Of a DNA stretch of 64,000 bases, positions 53,648 to 61,779 are shown in pieces. A model generated the notes under the pieces. That model had not been told where the DNA came from, made no database searches, and saw nothing but the letters and a program-made list of their open reading frames with translations. A program made the position numbers and the translations under genes. This stretch comes from an uncultured Lachnospiraceae bacterium (lineage in GTDB: Bacteria; Bacillota; Clostridia; Lachnospirales; Lachnospiraceae): positions 91,742 to 155,741 of the forward strand of contig CAKRJT010000003.1 in assembly GCA_934351925.1 (NCBI GenBank), written 5' to 3'. Positions within the stretch are counted from its first letter, which is position 1. Each line of letters begins with the position of its first letter.

Positions 53648-55942
53648 ATGAAATTCTCGAACGGCTGCTGGCTTGAGAAGGAGGGCTGCTCCTGCTTCTC
53701 CCCTCAGGAGGTATATTTTACAAAGATTGAAAAGAACAAGGTGACTCTGTGTGCACCTACCATAAGAATAATCACAAGAGGCGATACCCTCGGAAGCATC
53801 AACCTCACGGTTGTGATAACGTCTCCTGCCAAGGGTGTGATAAGGGTTCAGACCTATCACCACGCGGGCATGGCTGCAAAGAGCCCTGCGTTCGAGCTTG
53901 CCACCGGCGAGGACAACATGAGCGTCACACAGACCGACGAGCTCATCACCATCACAAGCGGCGATTTATCCCTTGAGATTAACAAGCTGCCTTGGAGCAT
54001 GACCTACAAGCACAAGGGCAGAGTTCTCTCTAAAAGCGGAAGAAAAGACCTCGCTCTTATGAAAACCGACTGGAAGGGTTATGCCTACGACAAGGGCGAC
54101 TACACCGATACATATATCCGCCAGCAGCTCTCAATGGGCGTCGGCGAGCTGTTGTACGGCTTCGGTGAGCGCTTCACCCCATTTGTAAAGAACGGTCAGT
54201 CGATAGACATATTCAATCAGGACGGCGGCACAAGCACCGAGCAGTCCTACAAAAACATTCCTTTCTATGTGTCCAACAAGGGCTACGGCGTGTTCGTAAA
54301 CCACCCGGAGAAGGTATCCTTCGAGGTCGGAACCGAGATGGTCACAAAAGCTGAGTTTTCCGTAGAGGGAAGTTATCTCGACTACTTCTTCATCGACGGA
54401 CCTTCCATGAAGGACGTGCTCGTAAAGTACACCGACCTGACAGGAAAGCCTTCACTCCCGGCGCCTTGGACGTTCGGACTGTGGCTTTCCACATCATTTA
54501 CAACCAACTACGACGAAAAGACCGTAATGAGCTTCATCGACGGCATGCTCGACCGTGGTATCCCGCTCCGTGTATTCCATTTCGACTGCTTCTGGATGAA
54601 GGAATTCCACTGGTCTGATTTTGTATGGGATGAGCGCGTGTTCCCTGACCCTGAGGGCATGTTAAAAAGAATCAAGGCTAAGGGACTCAATATCTGTGTA
54701 TGGATTAACTCCTACATTGGTCAGGAATCCGTGCTCTTTGCCGAGGGTGTTGACAACGGCTATTTCGTGAAGAGAACCAACGGCGATGTATGGCAGTGGG
54801 ATATGTGGCAGCCGGGAATGGCACTTGTCGACTTCACGAACCCTGACGCCCGCAAATGGTTCCAGAGCAAGCTCGAGGTACTCCTCGACATGGGCGTTGA
54901 CTGCTTCAAGACGGATTTCGGCGAGAGAATCCCTACTGACGGTGTTGTGTACTTTGACGGCTCCGACCCTAAGAAAATGCACAATTACTATACCTATCTC
55001 TACAACAGATGCGTATATGAGCTTCTTGAGAGAAAGCGCGGCAAGGGCGAGGCTGTACTGTTTGCCCGCTCCGCAACGGCAGGCAGCCAGAAGTTCCCTG
55101 TACACTGGGGCGGTGACTGCTGGTCCGACTATGAATCCATGGAGGAGAGCCTGCGCGGCGGTCTTTCACTGTGCATGTCGGGCTTCGGCTACTGGAGCCA
55201 TGATATAGGCGGCTTCGAGAGCACCTCCACACCTGACGTGTACAAGAGATGGGCTGCATTCGGGCTTCTAAGCTCACACTCCCGTCTGCACGGAAGCTCC
55301 TCCTACCGCGTGCCTTGGGCATACGATGAGGAGGCTGTCGATGTAGTCCGCACCTTCACACTGTTAAAGGCTTCACTCATGCCGTACCTCTACCGCAATG
55401 CCATCTACGCATCGCAGACAGGTATTCCTATGATGAGAAGCATGGTGCTCGAATTTACCGACGACCGCAACTGCTCATATCTCGACAAGCAGTACATGAT
55501 GGGCGACAGTCTCCTCGTGGCACCGATTTTCAACGAGGATGGAATTGCCGAATACTATCTCCCTGCCGGGACATGGACGAACTTCTTCTCCGGCAAAAAA
55601 TACAACGGCGGATGCTGGTACTCCGAAAAATGCGGCTACCTCGAGATTCCTCTTTTCGTGAAGGAGAACTCCATCATCGCAGTTAAGCCTGACGCGGACC
55701 GCCCTGACTATGATTATGCCGATAACGTGACCTTCCGCGTATATGAGCCTTCGGACTGCACCACAACAGTCTATGACATAAAGGCAAACGCCGACACCAC
55801 AATAAGCGTAAAGAAATCCGGAAACGAACTTACAATATCCATCACCGGAACCAAGAAGTGCAATGTGGAGTTAGTCAATATGTCAACCGATGCAAAGCTG
55901 ACGGAGCTGACGGCTGGAACGTATACGGTTACGGTTAAGTAA
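53648..55942 (+). CDS. yicI: GH31 alpha-xylosidase (YicI-like)
   Basis: Removes alpha-xylosyl residues from xyloglucan oligosaccharides, probably in the cytoplasm as no signal peptide is present. The 764 residues match YicI closely in FHFDCFWMKEFHWSDFVW, KTDFGERIPTDGVVYF (nucleophile Asp), HWGGDCWSDYESMEESLRGG (acid/base Asp) and GFGYWSHDIGGFES. The C-terminal 90 residues are a beta domain. AGGAGG lies 7 bases before the ATG. It is divergent from the kinase operon and is a marker for xyloglucan use. Confidence 0.95.
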   Translation: MKFSNGCWLEKEGCSCFSPQEVYFTKIEKNKVTLCAPTIRIITRGDTLGSINLTVVITSPAKGVIRVQTYHHAGMAAKSPAFELATGEDNMSVTQTDELITITSGDLSLEINKLPWSMTYKHKGRVLSKSGRKDLALMKTDWKGYAYDKGDYTDTYIRQQLSMGVGELLYGFGERFTPFVKNGQSIDIFNQDGGTSTEQSYKNIPFYVSNKGYGVFVNHPEKVSFEVGTEMVTKAEFSVEGSYLDYFFIDGPSMKDVLVKYTDLTGKPSLPAPWTFGLWLSTSFTTNYDEKTVMSFIDGMLDRGIPLRVFHFDCFWMKEFHWSDFVWDERVFPDPEGMLKRIKAKGLNICVWINSYIGQESVLFAEGVDNGYFVKRTNGDVWQWDMWQPGMALVDFTNPDARKWFQSKLEVLLDMGVDCFKTDFGERIPTDGVVYFDGSDPKKMHNYYTYLYNRCVYELLERKRGKGEAVLFARSATAGSQKFPVHWGGDCWSDYESMEESLRGGLSLCMSGFGYWSHDIGGFESTSTPDVYKRWAAFGLLSSHSRLHGSSSYRVPWAYDEEAVDVVRTFTLLKASLMPYLYRNAIYASQTGIPMMRSMVLEFTDDRNCSYLDKQYMMGDSLLVAPIFNEDGIAEYYLPAGTWTNFFSGKKYNGGCWYSEKCGYLEIPLFVKENSIIAVKPDADRPDYDYADNVTFRVYEPSDCTTTVYDIKANADTTISVKKSGNELTISITGTKKCNVELVNMSTDAKLTELTAGTYTVTVK

Positions 55943-55955
55943 ATAATGGTTATAA

Positions 55956-55995
55956 TTACCGCTTACGGATAATAAATCTTATTTTGGGGCAGTAA
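55956..55995. repeat. Solitary degenerate unit of the 39-bp inverted-repeat type
   Basis: It starts TTACCGCTT and ends GGGCAGTAA. It spans 40 bp, one base longer than the array units, with one internal mismatch. It lies 13 bp after the alpha-xylosidase stop codon. Confidence 0.5.
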
Positions 55996-56047
55996 ATAAA
56001 AACTTTATTGGAGGTTGATAGTAGTCCATAACTTTGAATTTGTCAAG

Positions 56048-56082
56048 CAGGCAGAAGTCCCCATTGCTTCTGCCTGTTTTTT
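56048..56082 (+). terminator. Intrinsic terminator after the alpha-xylosidase gene
   Basis: Perfect CAGGCAGAAG / CTTCTGCCTG arms with a 9-base loop are followed by TTTTTT. Confidence 0.85.
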
Positions 56083-56150
56083 ACAATACCATAATCTTGA
56101 CAAATCATTTGAGCTCTTATCCGGTTTAATAAATTTTTCACCTAATACCG

Positions 56151-56981
56151 CTATTCTACCATATCCTGACCATAAAGGCTTTCAAGCATCTTCTCAATGT
56201 AAGCCTCCACTTCCTCAAGCGTGTCCGCGTCGGCTATGCTTCCGTATGCGTACCTGGCGAACACGAGCCCCGAGTCTGTCTCAAGAAATGCATACCTTTC
56301 GCCGTCCGCAAAGCCATAGCCCGCAATATCCCTTTTGTCCAGCCTTGCCCCGTTTTCCAGCCACAGAGCACTCTCATCATCATACTCCACCGGCATGAAT
56401 ATTCCCGTCACCCCAGCCTTCATGGCAGAGACCGTGGTGGTGCTTGTCACCTTCAAAGCCGTTGAAACCGGACACGGAAGCATTACCGAGACCGTATCAC
56501 CCTCACTGCAGGTTCCGCGGTAAACCTTCTCCACCTTGATTTTGGCAATCGCGCGGTATTCCTTTTCCCCGTTGAAGCTCACAACAATATTCCTGACTTC
56601 CGATATGGTTCCTTTAAAAATAGCTGTGTCAAATTCCGTGAACAATTCCTCCTCGGTGAGGTTTATCAGGCAGCCTGACTGAAAAATAAGAGGATTTCCC
56701 GTGTAGCGCACGGTCACATTAGATGACCTGTCCGACAGCGCAAGCGGCTCTCCCCACCCGTTTGCAATCAGCAAAACTATGAGTAATGCCACGGCAAGGC
56801 ACCCTGCCGCAGCCACGATTAACCTTCTCTTTACGGCTTTCCTTTTCGGACTCCTCTTCTCTGGCCACGGCACAGGCTTGTCAACCGCGTGTACATCGCC
56901 CGCTTTTTTATAATTAATGGCTTCATCAATGTATCTGCCGTCAATCTCACCCATTGCATCAGAAAAAATTTCCACATTCAT
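56151..56981 (-). CDS. Membrane protein partnered with the ECF sigma factor (anti-sigma-like)
   Basis: The 276 residues have a cytoplasmic N-terminus (FSDAMGEIDGRYIDEAINYK), a basic stretch SPKRKAVKRRL, one membrane helix (about 50-68) and an extracellular region of about 200 residues. The latter includes EKEYRAIAKIKVEKVYRGTC and VSVMLPCPVS, resembling OB-like domains of secreted clostridial proteins. The layout fits an anti-sigma factor or a sigma-controlled sensor, but no known anti-sigma motif is seen. It follows the sigma gene by 45 bp. ATG 56981 has GGAG upstream. Confidence 0.6.
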   Translation of the reverse strand: MNVEIFSDAMGEIDGRYIDEAINYKKAGDVHAVDKPVPWPEKRSPKRKAVKRRLIVAAAGCLAVALLIVLLIANGWGEPLALSDRSSNVTVRYTGNPLIFQSGCLINLTEEELFTEFDTAIFKGTISEVRNIVVSFNGEKEYRAIAKIKVEKVYRGTCSEGDTVSVMLPCPVSTALKVTSTTTVSAMKAGVTGIFMPVEYDDESALWLENGARLDKRDIAGYGFADGERYAFLETDSGLVFARYAYGSIADADTLEEVEAYIEKMLESLYGQDMVE

Positions 56982-57026
56982 ACCGGCACACTCCTTTCCA
57001 CTGCCACTTTGCAGCACAGTCCTTTA

Positions 57027-57584
57027 TCATACATTTATCTGCCTTTCTGCCAGATAGCTTCTCAGTTTTTCCCGTATGCGGGTCAGCCGCACAGAAACAT
57101 TTTTCTCCGAGAGCCCCACAAACTCTGCTATGTCCCTCAGGCTGTCCGAAAACCAGTAGCGCCGCATAAATATAACCCTGTTTTCCGTTGTAAGCGTGTC
57201 CAGAAACTGCTCTATGATGCGCGCTAACTCCTTCGCGTCGATTTCATCTTCCACATTTTTTCTGTCCGCTATGCAGCCCTCAATCTCTTCCAGGGCAGCC
57301 TTATAATGCCCGCCTCTTTTGGCTGCCTCCGTTTTCCGGTAGCATTTGATGGAAATATTCCTCACTATTCTCGCGATATAGGACAAAAGCGGGCTCGGCC
57401 GCGCGGGCGGAATGGCGTTCCAAGCCCCAAGGTAGGCGTCATTTACACACTCCTGCGCGTCCTGCCTGTCATTCACGATATTGTATGAGAGTCTGTGACA
57501 AAGTTTTCCGTATTTATCATCAAGCTCCCGTATTCCCTGCTCGGAGCGTGCAAAGAACAGCTCTATGATTTTCTCGTCGTCCAT
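57027..57584 (-). CDS. ECF-type RNA polymerase sigma factor
   Basis: The 185 residues contain region 2 (LCHRLSYNIVNDRQDAQECVNDAYLGAWNAIPP) and region 4 (LDTLTTENRVIFMRRYWFSDSLRDIAEFVGLSEKNVSVRLTRIREKL). These are typical of ECF sigma-70 proteins. The start has GAGGAGGTGA. Its partner membrane protein follows. Array B begins 130 bp upstream. The 734-bp gap above it holds array B, a tandem repeat and the NUDIX terminator; I see no clear promoter. Confidence 0.9.
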   Translation of the reverse strand: MDDEKIIELFFARSEQGIRELDDKYGKLCHRLSYNIVNDRQDAQECVNDAYLGAWNAIPPARPSPLLSYIARIVRNISIKCYRKTEAAKRGGHYKAALEEIEGCIADRKNVEDEIDAKELARIIEQFLDTLTTENRVIFMRRYWFSDSLRDIAEFVGLSEKNVSVRLTRIREKLRSYLAERQINV

Positions 57585-57714
57585 CGTCTCACCTCCTCAT
57601 TTTTGATTTCACCTATATACTACGATTTTTGGGATAAATACTACATCTTTTTTATTTATTTTTAAAATTTTGATTATTTAATTTCTACTACATTTTCTAC
57701 AATATCCTCTCCAT

Positions 57715-58056
57715 GTACCGCCTGACAGCTCTGTTTCCACATGACGGCGGTAAAAAAATACGGCATTTCCCGGTTTTTAATCGTGAATTACCGCTTGGTT
57801 GACTTTATTGTGATTGCAAGCGGTAATTTTTTTCATATTTGATGATTTTTTTGATTATAAATTTTTAATTTTACCGCCTCAAATACAATTTGTCAGCTAT
57901 AGGCGGTAATTATAGATATTTTTTTTATCGACTTGACGCAGTTATTACCGCTTTATAGCCGGTAGCCGTTTTTTAGGCGGTAACTATTAATAAATATTCT
58001 TTCATTTGACACAGCTTTTACCGCCCCGACATAAGCATTAGGCACTTAGGTGGTAA
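57715..58056. repeat. Array of five 39-bp inverted-repeat units (array B)
   Basis: Units lie at 57715-57753, 57788-57826, 57871-57909, 57945-57983 and 58018-58056, all 39 bp. They start TTACCGCYT (GTACCGCCT in the first) and end ARGCGGTAA (CGGCGGTAA in the first, AGGTGGTAA in the last). Linkers are 34, 44, 35 and 34 bp and strongly AT-rich. Cores differ entirely. Changes at the eighth position are mostly paired: T with A, C with G, or T opposite G. Confidence 0.9.
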
Positions 58057-58084
58057 CCATCTCCGGCAACGCTAACTTATCCCG

Positions 58085-58142
58085 TTATATAATTGCATTT
58101 CATAGCTGAACGGGCTATATAAATGTATTCCATAGCTGAACG
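58085..58142. repeat. Two tandem 28-bp imperfect repeats
   Basis: 58085-58112 and 58115-58142 share TATATAA, TG, ATTTC/ATTCC and CATAGCTGAACG with about five differences. They lie between array B and the NUDIX terminator; function is unknown. Confidence 0.75.
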
Positions 58143-58265
58143 TATGCGTGATTTCACCGGCTTGCACAGCCCCGTACAATCGGAGCCAATGTGCATAAAT
58201 ATAACAAGTTATACACTCACAGACTAAATCAGCATGTTTTGACACCCTAATCCTGTTTGTCCATT

Positions 58266-58300
58266 TAGAAAAAGGAGGAGATTTAGATGAAATCTCCTCC
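58266..58300 (-). terminator. Intrinsic terminator after the NUDIX gene
   Basis: On the minus strand GGAGGAGATTT pairs perfectly with AAATCTCCTCC around a five-base loop, followed by TTTTTCTA. Confidence 0.9.
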
Positions 58301-58318
58301 CGCCTGATTGTCCGTGTT

Positions 58319-58879
58319 CTATTTTCTGCTCCACACATAGCAGAACGCCTGCGTTCTCGCGGCAAACTTATACTTTTTCAGCAGCTCCCTCACCTCAGCC
58401 TTGGTGTACCAGCCGGGTGTAATCTCCTCGAAGGTGGAGGTGCTCTCCTTGAACTCTCCTCTCGCCTTTCCGACTATGCACACATTCGTCTCGTTAGAGA
58501 AGCCCACCGCGCTGTAGCTTGTTCCAATGAGGTCGTCTATTCTGTAGAGTTCAAGACCAGTCTCCTCGAGAAGCTCCCTGCACGCACTCTGCTGTGGCTC
58601 CTCGCCCGGGTCGATAAGTCCTGCCGGGAAGTTGTATACCCAGTCACCGACCGCCATGCGGAACTCCTTGTTGAGCACAATCCTCTCGTCATTCTCGTCG
58701 GTCGCAATGATAACAACCGCATCTGCCACCTTTCCGTGCAGCTTGTCATAGTCCGTTATATCATCGCTGCGGCTTATCATCTCATATATCTTCTGCTTGC
58801 CATCGACCGTCTCGTACTCCACATCGTAGCGCGTTATGAATCTGCCCTCCTCGCGCTTTGTAATGCCCTTAAATTCCAT
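58319..58879 (-). CDS. NUDIX hydrolase (ADP-ribose pyrophosphatase-like)
   Basis: The 186 residues have the Nudix box: GLIDPGEEPQQSACRE followed by LLEETGL. The N-terminal domain swap region (RYDVEYETVDGKQKIYEMISR) is typical of ADP-ribose or nucleotide-sugar pyrophosphatases. It hydrolyses a nucleoside diphosphate linked to another group; the exact substrate is uncertain. AGGAG precedes the ATG. It follows the GH3 gene by 57 bp and ends at a strong terminator. Confidence 0.9.
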   Translation of the reverse strand: MEFKGITKREEGRFITRYDVEYETVDGKQKIYEMISRSDDITDYDKLHGKVADAVVIIATDENDERIVLNKEFRMAVGDWVYNFPAGLIDPGEEPQQSACRELLEETGLELYRIDDLIGTSYSAVGFSNETNVCIVGKARGEFKESTSTFEEITPGWYTKAEVRELLKKYKFAARTQAFCYVWSRK

Positions 58880-58936
58880 CGCATCTTCTCCTGCTTATTT
58901 ATTTTAATTATCAGAATTTTATATATATTTATATCA

Positions 58937-61129
58937 CTATAAATTAATCGTTACTCTCTGCCTGATGTCCTCCGCGCTCATTCCGAGGCTTACTATATAC
59001 TCGCCATGCTCGTAGGCATAGCCGCATTTACTCTCGTCATAGTACGAAAAAGCACGCTTATCAAGCGCAAACTCGATCTTCCTCTTCTCGCCCGGCGACA
59101 GCTTCACCTTCTTAAAGCCCTTCAGCTCCATGACCGGTCTCTCTACACTGCCCTTAGGAGGCGTCACATATAACTGCACCGTCTCCATTCCCGCTCTGTC
59201 ACCGATATTGGACAGCTCCGCACTCACAGTGATGGTGTCCTTGTCATTCCACTTATCGGCAGCACTGCTCTCAAGGGCTTTTGCCCCCTCCGCCTTGATT
59301 TTTTTAAGTGCAAAATCAGTATATGACAGTCCGTGTCCAAAACAGAAATTCGTCTTTACATTGCTACTGAGATAATATCTGTAGCCGACAAACACGCCGT
59401 CCTTATACTCGAGTCTGTCCTCCCTGCCGAACTCACCGAGTTTAACCGAATATACGTCCTCCGTGCACTTTGGAAATGTCTCAGGAAGTTTACCCGAAGG
59501 ATTTACCCTGCCGGTCAGGACATCGGCAACCGCCGATGCACCCTCAAGACCTGAGTAATAATACCATACAACCGCTTCTGCCTTATCAAGCCAAGGCATC
59601 TCAACGGGAGCACCTCCCATGATGACCACCACCGTGTCCGGGTTGGCATCAAGAACCGCCTCAATAAGCTCGTCCTGACAGTACGGGAGCTTTAACGTGC
59701 TCTTGTCCGTTCCCTCGATATCATAGTCATGGTTGAGCCCGGCAAATATGATTGTCTGCTTATTCTCCTTTGCAAGCTGTACTGCCCGCTTTCTGTACTC
59801 CTCCGCCTTTTTATGTAAATCCACATTCTCCGCACCTTGCCTGCCATCAGCATTTTCAAGCGAAGCCTCCTGCCAGCTCTCGTCCTGCCCCTGTGTCCTC
59901 TCAGGCACCACATAACCCGGCTCATAGACAAAGTGCACATCCCCGCCGCCGACATTCATAAGCGCCCTGAGCGGTGTCACCTCATAGAGTGCTTTAATCT
60001 CGGCGCTTCCACCTCCGTTTGAATGAATGGAAACAGCATTCTGACCTATCACCGCGACCTGGGTGTCAAGCTCAAGCGGAAGAAGCTTTTTGTCATTTTT
60101 AAGGAGTATAACTGCCTCCTCGGCAGTTCGCCGCGCCGCCCTTATATGTTCAAAACTGTGGAAAGAGCCTTTTTTCCTCGTTCCGGTACCCGGAAGCATC
60201 TTGAGCCTGTACATCATTCTGAGGATATTGGACACTTTTTTATCAATATGCTTTTCCTTTACCCTGCCCTCCTCGACAGCCTTTTTGAGCGGTTCTGCCA
60301 TGCAGTACTCGTCAAAATTATATGTGATGGACATCTCTATATCGAGCTCGCTCTTGGCGGCTGCCACAGTGTCATGCACACCTCCCCAGTCGCTTATCAC
60401 GGTTCCGTCGTAGCCCCATTCTTTTCTTAAAATATCCCCCAGCAGATATCTGCTCTCACAGCAGTGCTGCCCGTTAAGCATATTGTAGGCTCCCATTATC
60501 GAGTAAGAGTGTGCCCTGTTCACCGCGGCATCAAAGCCCGGAAGATACATTTCATAGAGTGTTCTCTTATCGACTATAGTGTCCACCCACAGTCTGTTCG
60601 TCTCCTGACCGTTCACCGCAAAATGCTTCACACATGCAGCCACGTCAGACTTCTGTATCCCTTTTATAAGAGGAACCGTCATCTCTGACACCAGATGAGG
60701 ATCCTCACTCATGTACTCAAAATTTCGCCCACAAAGCGGCGTCCTCTTGATGTTAATTCCCGGCGCGAGTATGACATCCTTGCCCCTGCCCCTCGCCTCC
60801 TCACCGAGAACCTCACCGCACTCTTTAGCACGCTTAGGGTTCCAGGTGGCTGCTATGGCACTGTTAGACGGAAGATATGTAACCATATCCTCCCTGTCAT
60901 AAACACCCTTCCACTCGTTATCAACAAACTCCTGACGGACACCCATAGGTCCGTCCGACATATGAAGCTCAGGTATTCCAAGCCGCGGCACTCCTGCCGT
61001 CCTGAACAGCCCCGCGCCATGTATCATACCGATTTTCTCATCCAAGGTCAGCTCTTTTACGAGCGAGCTTATATATTTTTCCCTATATTTTACTACTTTA
61101 TTAGATGTATTTTTCACACTTATCCTCAT
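58937..61129 (-). CDS. GH3 beta-glucosidase
   Basis: Removes beta-glucosyl residues from oligosaccharides. The 730 residues include the GH3 barrel with nucleophile Asp in VISDWGGVHD, LLGDILRKEWGYDG and VKHFAVNGQETNR, the second domain with LLKNDKKLLPLELD, and a C-terminal fibronectin III-like domain (about 640-730). No signal peptide is present, so it is cytoplasmic. I start it at ATG 61129, with GGAAAGG upstream. The frame is open to 61192, but that part comes from a palindromic repeat and has no site. Confidence 0.9.
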   Translation of the reverse strand: MRISVKNTSNKVVKYREKYISSLVKELTLDEKIGMIHGAGLFRTAGVPRLGIPELHMSDGPMGVRQEFVDNEWKGVYDREDMVTYLPSNSAIAATWNPKRAKECGEVLGEEARGRGKDVILAPGINIKRTPLCGRNFEYMSEDPHLVSEMTVPLIKGIQKSDVAACVKHFAVNGQETNRLWVDTIVDKRTLYEMYLPGFDAAVNRAHSYSIMGAYNMLNGQHCCESRYLLGDILRKEWGYDGTVISDWGGVHDTVAAAKSELDIEMSITYNFDEYCMAEPLKKAVEEGRVKEKHIDKKVSNILRMMYRLKMLPGTGTRKKGSFHSFEHIRAARRTAEEAVILLKNDKKLLPLELDTQVAVIGQNAVSIHSNGGGSAEIKALYEVTPLRALMNVGGGDVHFVYEPGYVVPERTQGQDESWQEASLENADGRQGAENVDLHKKAEEYRKRAVQLAKENKQTIIFAGLNHDYDIEGTDKSTLKLPYCQDELIEAVLDANPDTVVVIMGGAPVEMPWLDKAEAVVWYYYSGLEGASAVADVLTGRVNPSGKLPETFPKCTEDVYSVKLGEFGREDRLEYKDGVFVGYRYYLSSNVKTNFCFGHGLSYTDFALKKIKAEGAKALESSAADKWNDKDTITVSAELSNIGDRAGMETVQLYVTPPKGSVERPVMELKGFKKVKLSPGEKRKIEFALDKRAFSYYDESKCGYAYEHGEYIVSLGMSAEDIRQRVTINL

Positions 61130-61260
61130 TTCTGAGCGCCTTTCCGCGAAGAGGCGAAGAGAAATTCGCGAAGGCATTTTCTCTTCTGCCATAAAAGCTA
61201 TTTGCTTTCGCTCAGAAACAAATAGCCGTGTGAAAATATGCTATCGAGCATATTTTCACA
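61112..61260 (-). repeat. Composite palindromic element before the GH3 gene
   Basis: It holds three palindromes: GTGTGAAAATATGCT..AGCATATTTTCACAC, GCTATTTG..CAAATAGC and TTTCTGAGCG..CGCTCAGAAA. On the minus strand CGCTCAGAAATGAGGATAAG matches CGCTCAGAGATGAGGTTAAG next to copy B, so the elements share a module. It fills the gap between greA and GH3 and extends the GH3 frame. Confidence 0.7.
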
Positions 61261-61764
61261 CTAGAACTCCTTAATTCTGTCATTGCTGTCATCTGTTGTC
61301 TTGTCGATCTTCTTTATCCGGACATAGTAGCTCACGTTCTCATTGACCACAACCTGAACCCTGTCGCCGACCTTGTGTCCCATGATGGCCTTGCCAATTG
61401 GAGACTCAATGCTTATGTAGTTGTGCATTGAGTCGCCCCTTATGCTCGTGACAAGCTTGTAGGTCTCCGTCTCGTCGTCATCTTCAAAATACACATCGAC
61501 GGTGTTATTCATTCCGACCTCATCATCCTTCGAGGTATCGTCAACTATCGTTGCATATTTCAACATCTTCTCAAGGTAGCGTATGCGCCCGTCATTCCTG
61601 TTCTTTTCCTTCTTTGCCGCATAGTACTCGAAGTTCTCGCTCAGGTCGCCCTGCGCCCTTGCCTCCTTGACATCATTCAAAATTCTCTTTCGCTCAACCA
61701 GACGGCGATACTCTATTTCTTCCTCAATCTTCTTAACATCGCTCGCAGTTAATCTCTCTCCCAT
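61261..61764 (-). CDS. greA: Transcription elongation factor GreA
   Basis: Rescues backtracked RNA polymerase. The 167 residues have the N-terminal coiled coil (RRLVERKRILNDVKEARAQG) with the tip acidic motif DLSENFEYYAAK, and the C-terminal FKBP-like domain with SIESPIGKAIMGHKVGDRV. It is slightly longer than usual owing to a C-terminal tail (DKTTDDSNDRIKEF). It sits between a GH5 and a GH3 gene, an uncommon place. Confidence 0.9.
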   Translation of the reverse strand: MGERLTASDVKKIEEEIEYRRLVERKRILNDVKEARAQGDLSENFEYYAAKKEKNRNDGRIRYLEKMLKYATIVDDTSKDDEVGMNNTVDVYFEDDDETETYKLVTSIRGDSMHNYISIESPIGKAIMGHKVGDRVQVVVNENVSYYVRIKKIDKTTDDSNDRIKEF

Positions 61765-61779
61765 GTTGTTTTCCTCACT

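Noticed and set aside
56015..56398. TTG-initiated frame after GGAGG downstream of the alpha-xylosidase gene
   Set aside because: It passes through a strong intrinsic terminator and then lies antisense to the anti-sigma-like gene.
58072..58365. 97-codon minus-strand frame after the NUDIX gene
   Set aside because: It overlaps the NUDIX end and runs through its terminator and the tandem repeats. It has no ribosome binding site or family look.
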